Below are positions 1 to 8,260 of a stretch of 64,000 nt of DNA, piece after piece (the first letter of the stretch is position 1; the number at the start of each line of letters is the position of its first letter). The stretch is from Bradyrhizobium sp. 139. Lineage in GTDB: Bacteria; Pseudomonadota; Alphaproteobacteria; Rhizobiales; Xanthobacteraceae. The position numbers were made by a program, and so were the translations under genes. The stretch is taken from positions 55,618 through 119,617 of the forward strand of contig NZ_JADPKS010000038.1 in assembly GCF_023074175.1 (NCBI RefSeq), written 5' to 3'. Below the pieces are notes generated by a model that saw only the letters and a list, made by a program, of their open reading frames with translations, was not told the origin of the DNA and ran no database searches.

Positions 1-723
1 GCTAGGCGAAATCGACCTGGCCGGCAGGCGAGCTCGCGCTCCGAGATCCCGGCGCGCGGGTGGAAGGACATTCTGCTGCGGGTCTACTCCAACATCTCCG
101 AGCACCGGGTCCTGGCTCTCGCCGCCGGCATGACCTATTATAGCCTTCTGGCGATCTTTCCCGCGCTTGCGGCCCTGGTCGCGATCTACGGCCTGTTCTC
201 CGATCCGACCGCCATCGCCAGGCATCTGGACCAGGTCTCCGGAGTCCTGCCCGGTGGCGCGGTGGACGTCGCCCGGGACCAGCTCACGCGGGTCGCCTCG
301 AAGGGTGGCGGGACGCTCGGGGCGACCTTCGTCATCGGGCTCGGGATTTCGCTTTGGAGTGCCAACGCCGCGATGAAGTCGCTGTTCGACACCCTGAACA
401 TCGTCTACGGCGAGCAGGAGAAGCGAGGATTTCTGGCGCTGAACGCCATGTCGCTGTCCTTCACGCTCGCCGGGATTCTGTTCGTGCTCACGGCCCTGGG
501 CGCGGTCGTAGTCATTCCAGTCGTGCTCAACTTCATCGGGCTGTCGAACTTCGCCGACCTCATGCTGCGCATCGCCCGCTGGCCGGCGATGTTCATCGCG
601 GTCGCGCTGGCGCTGGCCCTGATCTATCGCCACGGGCCGAGCCGCGAGGCCTGCGTGAGCCGGCGGGGCTGCCTCCTCATCACCGGCGCGAAGCCATTTC
701 GCACCCCGGCGAAATCTTCTTGA
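1..723 (+). pseudogene. YihY/BrkB-family inner-membrane protein, partial and truncated
   Basis: The reading frame is already open at base 1, so the 5' end lies outside the window; the Met at 130 is internal. The translation shows the YihY/BrkB signature: a segment resembling LAAGMTYYSLLAIFPAL, then SDP and GVLP loops, and several hydrophobic segments. The frame runs normally to IYRHGPSRE and then changes to an Arg/Ser-rich tail that does not look like the family, stopping at 721-723. Family members continue for roughly another 80-100 residues with further membrane helices. I read this as a gene cut by a frameshift or deletion near base 650. YihY proteins are predicted integral membrane proteins without a firm biochemical role. 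Confidence 0.7.
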
Positions 724-886
724 AACATAGCAGGTCGAAGCTGGCGGCATCGAATACGGGGATGCCACATGCTAGTCCTAATGAACCTGATTTGGCGCCG
801 GCTTGCCTACACAATGCTGATCGGTATGCGCTCTAAGCTCGTCCGGCAGTAAGGGTGAAGGCGGCTTTCGTCAGGAGGCCACCACC

Positions 887-976
887 ATGCCCAAAGAGAT
901 CGCTATAGCGCTCTGGTCCTTGGCAGCTGCCTGCGTAGTCGCATTCAGTATGGCAGCTCTGGTTGCGCCTCACTAG
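887..976 (+). CDS. 29-residue single-TM peptide candidate
   Basis: A short ATG reading frame encodes a peptide with a charged N terminus (MPKE) followed by one hydrophobic stretch of about 20 residues rich in Ala/Val/Leu. An AGGAGG Shine-Dalgarno sequence at 873-878 lies 8 bases before the ATG, which is a textbook arrangement. Small one-helix membrane peptides of this kind are common and usually missed. There is no homology that I recognise, so function is unknown; the case rests on the ribosome binding site and the hydrophobic profile. Confidence 0.4.
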   Translation: MPKEIAIALWSLAAACVVAFSMAALVAPH

Positions 977-1029
977 AAGAGAGACCCGCGAGCGTGAACC
1001 TCGGCAGAAGTGGGCGCCGACCCGGGTGC

Positions 1030-1218
1030 CTACTGTCTCTGTGCAGCGCCCCACTCGCTCCGCAGCAAAAGGCCCATGTCTCCGGCCACACGTTTGACCG
1101 AAGCGATATACCTTCCAAGCTCGGCGGCGATTTCGATCGCGGTCGAGGCCGCGTTGATCATTTTGATCAGCGTCTGTACCTCGTCCTCAGTCCACTGCTT
1201 AGGTTTGTGATTTCGCAC
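1030..1218 (-). CDS. Small helix-turn-helix-like hypothetical protein
   Basis: This 62-residue protein starts with GTG. After a basic N terminus it carries a W-T-E-D-E segment and a stretch (about residues 25-50) reading like two helices with a turn, ending RVAGDMGLLLR. This resembles SANT/Myb-like or sigma-4-like three-helix folds found in many short rhizobial proteins that may bind DNA. No partner gene lies beside it. It could be a stand-alone DNA-binding protein, but the assignment is by pattern only. Confidence 0.45.
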   Translation of the reverse strand: MRNHKPKQWTEDEVQTLIKMINAASTAIEIAAELGRYIASVKRVAGDMGLLLRSEWGAAQRQ

Positions 1219-1737
1219 GCGCCACGCTCCGATTCGCGCGCGAGGATAGCAAAATTGATCCCGTTCTCGGAACTAAATGCCCATCAAATGGATTTCGGTT
1301 CTGCCGAAATTGTGTTTGCAAACGAGACAAAGCCAGGGCAGAATTTTTGTACCGGGCTGCATATTTCACTTAGATGTTTTCACCCGGATACATTTTCGAC
1401 CATGCGCGGGCCGCAGCGATGTTCTCGCTGCGGCCCTTCGTCGTATGGCCCTGCAGCGTGAACCGCCGGGCCCATCTTTCGTCACCGCTTCAGCCGTCGG
1501 CGGTGCGTCATCAGCCGCTGCCGGTCGCGCTTCCTTTGCGTTCGACGCCGCCTTGCAGTGCCTAGCGCTTGCGCTTCCTCATCCTCGCGCCAGCGCTCCC
1601 GCCGTTCTCCGGGATGAACTCGACGCCGGCTTTAGGCGCGTCCGCAGCCACCCGGGGGAGCGCGGGGGTCGTTCCCGCTCGCTCCTTCTAGAAGACCCAG
1701 GGCCGAGACGAGGTCGCCCGGCATGCCCGATCAAAGC
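1219..1737. other. Gene-poor stretch
   Basis: No convincing gene is seen. On the minus strand a short piece near 1575-1665 reads like the C-terminal end of a protein (APKAGVEFIPENGG, then a basic tail and stop) but has no start, so it may be a remnant. Confidence 0.3.
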
Positions 1738-2547
1738 TTAGGTCCAGAGCCCCTGACGTTCGCTGATCCTCTCGATCAGCGGCACGTTTCCAGCCCGGAA
1801 TGCCGGCGCGTCGAGCGAGATGAAGCGACGATCAACGGCGTCCTCTTTCCATGCGGCGTTGACAAACATCTTCGCTACCCGACCCGCGTCTTCCGGCGTA
1901 ACCTCCTTTAGCCACAGGGCCGCAGCGAGCGAACTCACCGCCGGCCTGCGAATATGGGGCGGCAGGTTGCGTGAGATGACCTGATCGGCGAGCGTAAACA
2001 GCGGATCAGCCGGCGCCGCGATGATTCCGGTCAGCGTCGGCTCGCGCAGGCTCGTGGAGCGAATGATAGCTGGTCGCGACACTATGAGGCGTGGCTGCTG
2101 CGAGTTGCGGTCGATCCTCTCCGCTATGTCGTGGTGGAGACGACGGATGGCCCTGATCTGGCGAAAGTCACAAACGAACGTCGCGCTATGCCGATCTGCC
2201 AAAGCGCTGATCCGCGTGCCGGCAATCACAGCCGCGCGCACCTTCTCGACCAATTCCGGCTTAGGTGTGTGAGTCGGGTTGGTATGCCGGAAGCTGACGC
2301 ACGCCAAGCACTGCCGATGCCACCGACCGTCCCCCTGCAAGTAGCTCTTGCCATGGATGGCATATGAATGTCCGTGCGAGCAGAACTCTCGACCGCCACG
2401 ATGGCCCTTCTTCTTATCGGCCAGTTTGCGATTGCGCTCGACCAGCGCCAGAGCCCATGAGCCCCAATTTCGATACCCGACGCAGTGCTTTTCAAATTCG
2501 TTTGCAGATACGATGGCCTTTGTGCCTCTGACGTAACCCGTCAGCCA
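1738..2547 (-). pseudogene. Second copy of a tandem phage-like zinc-finger protein, lacking a start codon
   Basis: The frame is open from the codon directly after the stop of the upstream gene (TGA at 2548-2550) to 1738. Its first 60 residues parallel the upstream paralogue: both have a KHC motif, then W-G-x-x-A-L, then ERNRKLADK. A C-x-x-H ... H-x-x-C-x-x-C zinc-finger-like motif follows (CSHGH ... RQCLAC), of the type seen in phage and HNH-associated proteins. No ATG or GTG precedes the homologous part; the first TTG is at 2340, inside the zinc-finger-like segment. The copy is therefore probably broken, or is reached by readthrough of the upstream TGA. Function is not known. Confidence 0.45.
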
Positions 2548-3108
2548 TCATTTGCTCATCCCGTTTTCGAGGGCTGACATACACGCGGTGGCCTGCGCAG
2601 GCCTCATGTATTCTTCCTGATGTGGGATAGCGGCACGCGCGTTGATTGTGTCAAGGCATTCGCCTAGCGTCGCGCAGTCGGCTGGAGGGGGGCAATTTAT
2701 ACAGATTTCAGCGACGGCACAGTCGGGGATGCTAAAATTTCGCGCCTGCAATTCTGGGAATATCGGAATATCCTCTTCAGCGACGTTCGCCGGCCGCACG
2801 GGAAGATTAGGATCCGGGCGTCCCTTTCTCTTGTCCGCCAGCTTGCGGTTGCGCTCAGCAAAGACCAATGCCTTTGCGCCCCACTCCGGACAGAGCTCGC
2901 AGTGCTTATCGAATGCCTTCTTGGAGCAGATTGTGTTTCCGCCACGACCGACGATTGTACGTAACGTCTCGCCAGCCTCCAAGCGCGTCATGAAGCTCGC
3001 GGCCTCGGTGGCATTCATCGTAAACACTGCGCCTGCGATCAGTTCGGAAAGGCACGACTTGCAGACCCGTGGGGCCGTCTTGCCGGTTCGGAAGCTCGAC
3101 AACGGCAA
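2548..3108 (-). CDS. Phage-like zinc-finger hypothetical protein
   Basis: About 186 residues from a TTG at 3108. The open frame extends upstream to about 3203 without an ATG. That extension includes a cysteine which, with C-K-S-C near the start, would form the knuckle pattern C-E-Q-x-L-P-L-x-x-F ... C-K-x-C typical of phage and HNH-associated zinc ribbons, so the true start may lie upstream or be damaged. The middle shows KHCELCPEWG and ERNRKLADKRKG, shared with the paralogue that follows in the same frame. The C-terminal part has clustered cysteines (CINC, C-x-x-L-G-E-C). It is probably of prophage or plasmid origin; no biochemical role can be assigned. Confidence 0.45.
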   Translation of the reverse strand: MPLSSFRTGKTAPRVCKSCLSELIAGAVFTMNATEAASFMTRLEAGETLRTIVGRGGNTICSKKAFDKHCELCPEWGAKALVFAERNRKLADKRKGRPDPNLPVRPANVAEEDIPIFPELQARNFSIPDCAVAEICINCPPPADCATLGECLDTINARAAIPHQEEYMRPAQATACMSALENGMSK

Positions 3109-3278
3109 GCTCTGCTCACATCGACGACCGTCTCCATTCGTTGGATAGTGGGCGCGGAATGCGCAACGCGGACCCGAATCCTGAATCGCGATAACGTGGA
3201 ATCAGTCGCGGCCATCAGATTAGCGCATTCAGCGAGGATGGATTTTGAGTCGCAGCCGGCTTAAGAATGCGGCGCGGC

Positions 3279-3428
3279 TCATGCCATACCGCCTCGTTGC
3301 CAGTCCTGCGTACCGACCTGTTCAAGCAGCCCGTCATAATCGCCTACCGGATTCGGCGCCGTCGTGCTCCAGGTCGCGCCGGCCACCAACTGCCCATCGC
3401 TCTTGGAGATGCGGATCGAATGGAACAT
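3279..3428 (-). CDS. Short hypothetical protein (49 aa)
   Basis: A short minus-strand frame starts MFHSIRISKSDGQL and ends WQRGGMA before a TGA at 3279-3281. The composition is that of a folded protein (STTAPNPVGDYDGLLEQ) rather than an antisense shadow. No clear Shine-Dalgarno sequence precedes the ATG at 3428, and the frame stays open upstream to about 3474, so it could be the 3' end of a decayed larger gene. Confidence 0.3.
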   Translation of the reverse strand: MFHSIRISKSDGQLVAGATWSTTAPNPVGDYDGLLEQVGTQDWQRGGMA

Positions 3429-3828
3429 CGCGTTCGCGATTAGAGATAAGGGAACGAAAGCCCCTGCCAGGCTTTAAGCAACATGAGGCCGTCGCTCGCC
3501 GGTACTAACACGGCGCATGTCGCGGATAGCCAAAGGTCGTTGCCTACGACCCGCTGCTCTGAATACAAGCGCTCGCGCAGATAGCCAAAAGCGGCGGTCT
3601 CCAGTTTCCCCCATATCGACATTGACTAGCCGGGCCATCGTTCGAGAGATCGGCGAGAGGCTACGCGCGTCGCTGAAACCAGAGCCGAAACTGCCGGCGC
3701 GCCTCAAAACGCAAATCGACCGGCTTCGCGAATTGGAGCGCCCACCGTCAATCGTTCCCGATTCGGAGCATTGGAAAACAGCGGGTACACGACCAAGATT
3801 CGAGACATGCCGTCCGATCGGACGATGT
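3429..3828. other. Intergenic stretch without a supportable gene
   Basis: Several overlapping frames are open on both strands, but none has the composition or a ribosome binding site that would support a gene. It lies in the small-gene, phage-like part of the window and may be decayed DNA. Confidence 0.3.
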
Positions 3829-4062
3829 CTATTGCGCGGCGCGTCCCTTGCCTGACTGTTCCTCTACGGCTGTCGCGGTTTCTTCCAAGCCCTTTTCGTA
3901 ATTGCCCGCGAACCTCTCAATGCTATCGGCCCACATTCTCAGCATTGAGACCTGGAAGCGCATAATCGGCTTCAGGGCATTCATGCCGATTGCTGTCGCT
4001 GCGGTGATGCGCCCTTGTGGGTCGCGCGCGATACGGTTTGCGCTAGCGATCGTGTCTGCCAT
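3829..4062 (-). CDS. Phasin-like small helical protein
   Basis: This 77-residue protein starts with ATG preceded by a GAAGGAG ribosome binding site. It is amphipathic and mostly helical: MADTIASANRIARDPQ, then NALKPIMRFQVSMLRMWADSIERFAGNYEKGLEE. The FQVSMLRMWADSIERFAGNY part resembles the core of short phasin-like proteins that coat polyhydroxyalkanoate granules in rhizobia. Phasins are usually longer (about 110-150 residues), so this may be a reduced member or an unrelated helical protein. It is monocistronic as far as can be seen. Confidence 0.5.
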   Translation of the reverse strand: MADTIASANRIARDPQGRITAATAIGMNALKPIMRFQVSMLRMWADSIERFAGNYEKGLEETATAVEEQSGKGRAAQ

Positions 4063-4101
4063 GCGGTTCGCTCCTTCGCTCTGGTGTTATATGACCTAAA
4101 G

Positions 4102-4332
4102 CTAAGTGTCGGGTCGTGCACAGCGTGATTCTAAACACTCGGCCAAAATTTGATCCGCAGCGAGTCTCGCACATCGGTCGTCATGCAATTCGTCCAATTT
4201 TTTCAAGTAAGCGACTGCCGCTACTTGCAAGAGATCGAAATCATCCTCGCCGGTATCACAAAGGTTGGCGACGTAGCGATAAAGGGCGGAACGCCTGTTA
4301 TCGTTCTCGCTGATGCCGCTGTGGAGGAGCAA
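4102..4332 (-). CDS. Small helical hypothetical protein overlapping the NTF2-like gene
   Basis: The C-terminal part of this frame reads as a genuine soluble helical protein (NRRSALYRYVANLCDTGE, then DFDLLQVAAVAYLKKLDELH, then ARLAADQILAECLESR). The upper part of the frame is a shadow of the NTF2-like gene, so the start is placed at the TTG at 4332; no good ribosome binding site is visible. It may be a separate small gene whose 5' end overlaps the decayed 3' end of the neighbour, or the product of a deletion joining two genes. Function unknown. Confidence 0.4.
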   Translation of the reverse strand: MLLHSGISENDNRRSALYRYVANLCDTGEDDFDLLQVAAVAYLKKLDELHDDRCARLAADQILAECLESRCARPDT

Positions 4333-4556
4333 GTAGTTCCGCCAAGCTGGAGATTGTCCAGCTCCGACGCTGGATATTGCCGAAGGCGGTCCACCCAATA
4401 GGCGCGGAAACCCTCTCTGCCGGTGATGGTTTTCATGCCGCCACAGCCGCAATGGACTATCGCATCCTCAGCATACATTCCAAGGATAGTTTCAATCTCG
4501 CCAGCGCGGTAGGCGTCGAGCCAATCAACCGCAGCGGCCATCGGGTCGAAGGACAT
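4221..4556 (-). CDS. NTF2-like / SnoaL-like protein with altered C terminus
   Basis: The start at 4556 (MSFDPMAAAVDW) is preferred to the ATG at 4565 because GGTGAGGA lies just before it. The first 65 residues fit the NTF2-like cone fold: DWLDAYRAGEIETILGMYAEDA, a CGCGGMKTITG turn, then FRAYWVDRLRQYPASELDNLQ. Such proteins bind small ligands or act as accessory isomerase domains. After LQLGG the frame becomes Thr/Ser/Ile-rich and lacks the expected beta strands, so the 3' end is probably replaced or frameshifted. The neighbouring frame at 4102-4332 overlaps it. Confidence 0.5.
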   Translation of the reverse strand: MSFDPMAAAVDWLDAYRAGEIETILGMYAEDAIVHCGCGGMKTITGREGFRAYWVDRLRQYPASELDNLQLGGTTCSSTAASARTITGVPPFIATSPTFVIPARMISISCK

Positions 4557-4787
4557 ATTCCTCACCTACATGCCGGTATCGAGCGCAGGTTTAGAATTGG
4601 CCTAATGAACGGAAGATGAAGTCGGAGACGTTCCATGTCCGTAGTTCTTCGGGCATGAACGAGTTCAGCCGAGCAATTTGGTGGCCCCTAAGTGGTTGAC
4701 CGCATCTTTCATCCCGAACCCAGCAGCTTCTGCTCGTGGCCCATCGCGTCGGTGGCGGGGCGCAGCGACATGTCCGGAGTCGGGCGC

Positions 4788-4832
4788 AAACCGGAAGTCA
4801 CCGGCTGAGGGGCAAACCGACGCTCGTGACCC
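4788..4832. repeat. Short intergenic repeat, copy A
   Basis: A block beginning CCGGAAGTCA and containing GGCAAACCGACG ... TGACCC recurs at 7521-7562 with 35 of 42 bases identical by my hand alignment. It resembles the dispersed intergenic repeat of Bradyrhizobium relatives whose spurious translation reads like MSALGQKRTF. Confidence 0.5.
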
Positions 4833-4926
4833 AAGGCGGACATTGCTTGTATCGCGTCCCGCGCTCTAGCTGACGATTGTCCCCCGTGCTTTGATGGGCA
4901 AGACTGGGATCCCGAGGGAGGCTGTC

Positions 4927-6816
4927 TTGACCGGCAAGCGCGTGGAGCTGACGGCGATCGGCGTCGCTCTGGCGGTAGGGATCGCATATTTCCTGGGGGC
5001 GCGACTTAGTCTTTATCTGCTGACAAAGCCCGACGGCGTAGCCGTGTTCTGGCCGGCCTCCGGCGTTGCCGCCGGCGCCCTGATAGCCCTTGGTCCTCGT
5101 TATAAATGGCCGGTGGCAATCGGAGCGGCCGCGGCAACGATTGTGGCCAACCTATTGGGCGACAGGACTTTCGCGGGCGCCGCAGCATTCGCCTTGTGCA
5201 ATGCTGGTGAAGCGTTGCTTGCGGCTGGCTTTATCGAGCGTCAATTTGGTTCGAGGTTCGCCCTCGACCGGCTGCGCCGGGTCCTGGGATTGCTCGCAGC
5301 TGCGGTTTTTGCGAGTGCTATCTCCGGGATAGGTGGGACTCTGGGGTTCAAGTTGTTCCACTTCTCCGCTGCACCGAGTCTGACCATCTGGCAGCACTGG
5401 TTCGCATCCGACGCGCTCGGCATTATGACGGTCGCGCCGCTGCTGATCGGAGCTGCGGCCGCAAGCGGCCGTCCGTCGTCGCCGAAGGAGGCCGTCGAAG
5501 GCGCCGTAGCGCTCGCTGCGATCACGATGACGAGCACCATTGCTATCTTTCTACCGCGCGTGTCCTTTGTGACTGTGGTCCCCATCGCCCTGTTGTATCC
5601 ACTGCTGCTCTGGCTGGCGGCCCGCTGCCAGCCGGCGTTCGCCGCCGCAGGCGCGTTCATCATTGCGCTGACGATCGTGTGGACAACAACCTTTGGCATT
5701 GGATATTTCGGTGACCCCGATCTCCCGATCGACGACCGCATCCTGGGTGCTCAAGCTGGTATCCTGACGACCTCGCTCTGCACGCTGGTTCTTTCCGCGC
5801 TGTTCGCAGAGCGGCGTCAGCAAGAGGCGGCGCTCAGTGAGGTGGCGGCCCGGCTGGAAGACGCCTTGGCGGCGGGAGCAGTGATGGCGTTCGAATGGGA
5901 TGCCCGCACGGATTTATCGCGTCACAGCGAGAACGCCGCGAAGCTTCTTGGGTACGACCCGCAAGAACCCCTAACGACAGCTCGCTTTCTTGAGCTGATC
6001 CATCCGGATGACCGCGCACGCTTCAAAGCGCAGGTGAAAAGTGTCCGGCCCGACAAGCCTTCGTATGCGGTCGATTTTCGCGTGATGCGGCCGGACGGCC
6101 AGGAAATGTGGCTCGAGGAAACAGCAACGGCCGAGTTCGACGCAGCCGGGAAGTGCATACGCATCAAGGGCCTGACCCTTGACACTACGGAACGCAAGCG
6201 AGCTGATGAGCACCAGCGCTTGCTGGTCGCCGAGCTTGACCACCGCGTCAAGAACGTGCTTGCCCGCGTTGCCGTGGTTGCCATGTATACGCGACAGGGC
6301 AGCAGCACGATGGACGAGTTTGTCCAAGCCCTCGATCAGCGCATCCAAAGCATGGCAGTTGCGCACGCATTATTGAGCCAGGTCAATTGGCAGGGCGTAT
6401 GCGTCGCAGATATTGTGCGCCATCAATTGGCTCCCTATGCGACGAAGGCGAATACGACAGCCTGCGGGCCCGACGTCGCGCTCAGCGCCGCGGCCAGCGA
6501 AGCCCTGGCGATGGTGCTGCACGAGCTTGTAACGAACGCCTCCAAATACGGCGCACTGTCGGTCCCGGAGGGCCGGGTGTCCGTTAGCTGGGAATGCCGG
6601 AATAGCGGCGAAGCGGCGGCAGTGCTGATAATCGTGTGGCGCGAGGCGGGTGGACCGCCAACATCGGCTCCGTCTCAATACGGCTACGGAACCAGCCTCA
6701 TTTGCGATCTCATCCCTCACGAGCTCGGTGGTACGGTCGACCTCGCGTTTTCATCGGATGGCGTGTCTTGCACAATCGAGATTCCCCTCAAGACGGATAC
6801 AGCCGACGTGGCGTGA
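4927..6816 (+). CDS. MASE1-PAS-HWE sensor histidine kinase
   Basis: The TTG at 4927 is chosen because GGGAGG lies 6 bases upstream; in-frame starts at 4891/4894 lack one. Residues about 10-285 form a MASE1 membrane sensor (PDGVAVFWPASGVAAG, about eight hydrophobic segments). A PAS domain follows (about 300-420; LIHPDD, FRVMRPDG, then a T-x-E-R-K-R-A-D linker), then an HWE-family kinase core: phospho-accepting His in ELDHRVKN, N box in LHELVTNASKYGAL and the SVSWE signature. HWE kinases phosphorylate receiver proteins in general stress or light signalling. The convergent receiver gene nine bases beyond its stop is the likely partner. Topology places the PAS and kinase in the cytoplasm. Confidence 0.88.
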   Translation: MTGKRVELTAIGVALAVGIAYFLGARLSLYLLTKPDGVAVFWPASGVAAGALIALGPRYKWPVAIGAAAATIVANLLGDRTFAGAAAFALCNAGEALLAAGFIERQFGSRFALDRLRRVLGLLAAAVFASAISGIGGTLGFKLFHFSAAPSLTIWQHWFASDALGIMTVAPLLIGAAAASGRPSSPKEAVEGAVALAAITMTSTIAIFLPRVSFVTVVPIALLYPLLLWLAARCQPAFAAAGAFIIALTIVWTTTFGIGYFGDPDLPIDDRILGAQAGILTTSLCTLVLSALFAERRQQEAALSEVAARLEDALAAGAVMAFEWDARTDLSRHSENAAKLLGYDPQEPLTTARFLELIHPDDRARFKAQVKSVRPDKPSYAVDFRVMRPDGQEMWLEETATAEFDAAGKCIRIKGLTLDTTERKRADEHQRLLVAELDHRVKNVLARVAVVAMYTRQGSSTMDEFVQALDQRIQSMAVAHALLSQVNWQGVCVADIVRHQLAPYATKANTTACGPDVALSAAASEALAMVLHELVTNASKYGALSVPEGRVSVSWECRNSGEAAAVLIIVWREAGGPPTSAPSQYGYGTSLICDLIPHELGGTVDLAFSSDGVSCTIEIPLKTDTADVA

Positions 6817-6825
6817 GATGGCTCC

Positions 6826-7281
6826 CTATCGATCCCTTTGCCGGGCAATGATCGGGCGCAAGACTCCCAGAAACGTTTCAACGCTGACGGGCTTCTGCAG
6901 AATGACCTCGGCTTGTCCGGAAGGTAGAGAAACGGCCGTGTAACCCGTGATGACGACGACCGGAATGCGCAGTTTGTGCAGCCGATCAATCAGGTCGTTG
7001 GCCCGCTCGCCGCCTCGCAGATTGATGTCGACGATGGCCACGTCGGGAGTGCGCTCGGCAACCAAGCGATCGCCATCCGGAATGGTGGCAGCCGGGCCGG
7101 CCACATCAGCTCCCAATGCGCGAAGTAGACGCTTGATGGCGATGCCGACGTGCCAGGAATCCTCGACCAAGAGGATACGCGCGCCTTTCAGATCCGACGA
7201 TTCGGATGGATTTGGCTCGTGAGCGCTTGATCCCGTCAGGGATGCTGGCGGTTTAGCATTCGGTTGCGAAGGTGAATTCAT
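6826..7281 (-). CDS. Single-domain response regulator
   Basis: The start at 7281 (MNSPSQPNAK) has a GCAGGGG ribosome binding site; a TTG at 7302 is an alternative. After a Pro/Ser-rich leader of about 35 residues comes one receiver domain: ILLVEDSW (acidic pocket), VAIVDINLRGG (phospho-Asp), VVVITGYT (Thr) and VILQKPV (Lys). There is no output domain, as in CheY-like or LovR-like receivers that serve as phosphate sinks or relay proteins for HWE kinases. It lies tail to tail with the HWE kinase, which supports pairing but not co-transcription. Confidence 0.85.
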   Translation of the reverse strand: MNSPSQPNAKPPASLTGSSAHEPNPSESSDLKGARILLVEDSWHVGIAIKRLLRALGADVAGPAATIPDGDRLVAERTPDVAIVDINLRGGERANDLIDRLHKLRIPVVVITGYTAVSLPSGQAEVILQKPVSVETFLGVLRPIIARQRDR

Positions 7282-7520
7282 TGGTGCCCCTGCAGCGTCC
7301 AATCAGTTAGACCCTATTGCACCGCGATTACTCCACTTGCTCCTGGGTGGCGTCCGATTTCAGGCCGAGACATTAGCCGGGGCCTGGGCGGCTGCCTATG
7401 CAGATTCGGACCTCGAAGCCGGTCGGTGGCGTTCTGGCGCCAATCGGACGCGCGACGTCTGTTCTTGGCCCGTTTGAGACGTGCCGGTCCGATCTGACCA
7501 CGTCCGCTTATCCGGTTAGA

Positions 7521-7562
7521 CCGGAAGTCATCGCCTCACGGGCAAACCGACGCGATTGACCC
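7521..7562. repeat. Short intergenic repeat, copy B
   Basis: Second copy of the repeat at 4788-4832, in the intergenic region between the receiver gene and the exosortase substrate. The shared cores are CCGGAAGTCA and GGCAAACCGACG. Confidence 0.5.
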
Positions 7563-7635
7563 GAACCGGAAACCCGACCGGGCGGAATAATGCGTCCGTC
7601 CTGTCCAAAACACGAATAGGTGAGTTTTCCAGCTA

Positions 7636-7664
7636 TTGACGTCTTGGTAGGCATTAATTATTAT
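7636..7664 (+). promoter_or_regulatory. Sigma-70-type promoter of the sorting-substrate gene
   Basis: TTGACG at 7636-7641 and TATTAT at 7659-7664 are separated by exactly 17 bases, in an AT-rich patch that contrasts with the surrounding GC-rich DNA. The start codon at 7739 is about 70 bases downstream. Confidence 0.6.
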
Positions 7665-7738
7665 TAAATGAAAATTAACTGCCAATAAACCCGCAGAGAA
7701 AAAGATCTGAACCCATTTAAAAAATGTGGAGCAAATCA

Positions 7739-7957
7739 ATGAAGATCACCTCGGGGATTTTGTCTGCATTAGCTCTGGCCTTCACCCTAATAATTTCTGC
7801 GCCGCCCGCCCTAGCCTGCAACGGCAATGGCAATTGCGAAAACGCGCCCGGCCAAGTGAAGGGAGCCCCCGGGCCAATTGCTGGCGCCGGCCTTCCGATT
7901 CTCGCCATTGGCTACGGTGTCTACTGGTTGGTTAAGCGCCGTCGTAAGGTTGACTGA
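7739..7957 (+). CDS. Exosortase-type sorting substrate, short secreted protein
   Basis: The ATG at 7739 follows GTGGAGC at good spacing, giving 72 residues; an in-frame ATG at 7724 is less likely. Residues 1-26 are a Sec signal peptide ending PPALA, leaving a mature N terminus CNGNGNCENAPGQ. The C terminus has the tripartite layout of PEP-CTERM-like sorting signals: GAPGPIAGAGLP motif, one TM helix (ILAIGYGVYWL), then the basic cluster VKRRRK. The mature part between signal and anchor is only about 20 residues, with two Cys. The exosortase-like gene 300 bases downstream is the obvious processing enzyme. Role of the product is unknown. Confidence 0.72.
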   Translation: MKITSGILSALALAFTLIISAPPALACNGNGNCENAPGQVKGAPGPIAGAGLPILAIGYGVYWLVKRRRKVD

Positions 7958-8260
7958 CATTGGTTAGCCCGCCTCCCCCGGGGGCAGCCTGTCATACCTG
8001 ATATTTCGGTGGGTACTTCAATCGGTCGCAAGGGGCGCAGGCCAATCCCGATGAATGCGATGGCGAGCCTGTTATAATCAGCCGCGCAGGCGAGGCGTTG
8101 CAGTTAATCGCAATCTCCGCTGAATCGGGTCGGACGAAATCGCTGTGTCCGCTTTCGTTTACGCCAGAGTTCAAAGCGATTTCTTCTCAAGCAAGACTCG
8201 ACCTTGGTCTGGCAAACATTCGGCGGCTAACAACGAGGCGAGGCGCTGGATTGTGATTGC

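Noticed and set aside
3255..3266. Single CTTAAG near 3260
   Set aside because: No second half site at 11 bp and no suitable gene start near it, so it is not counted with the six regulon boxes.
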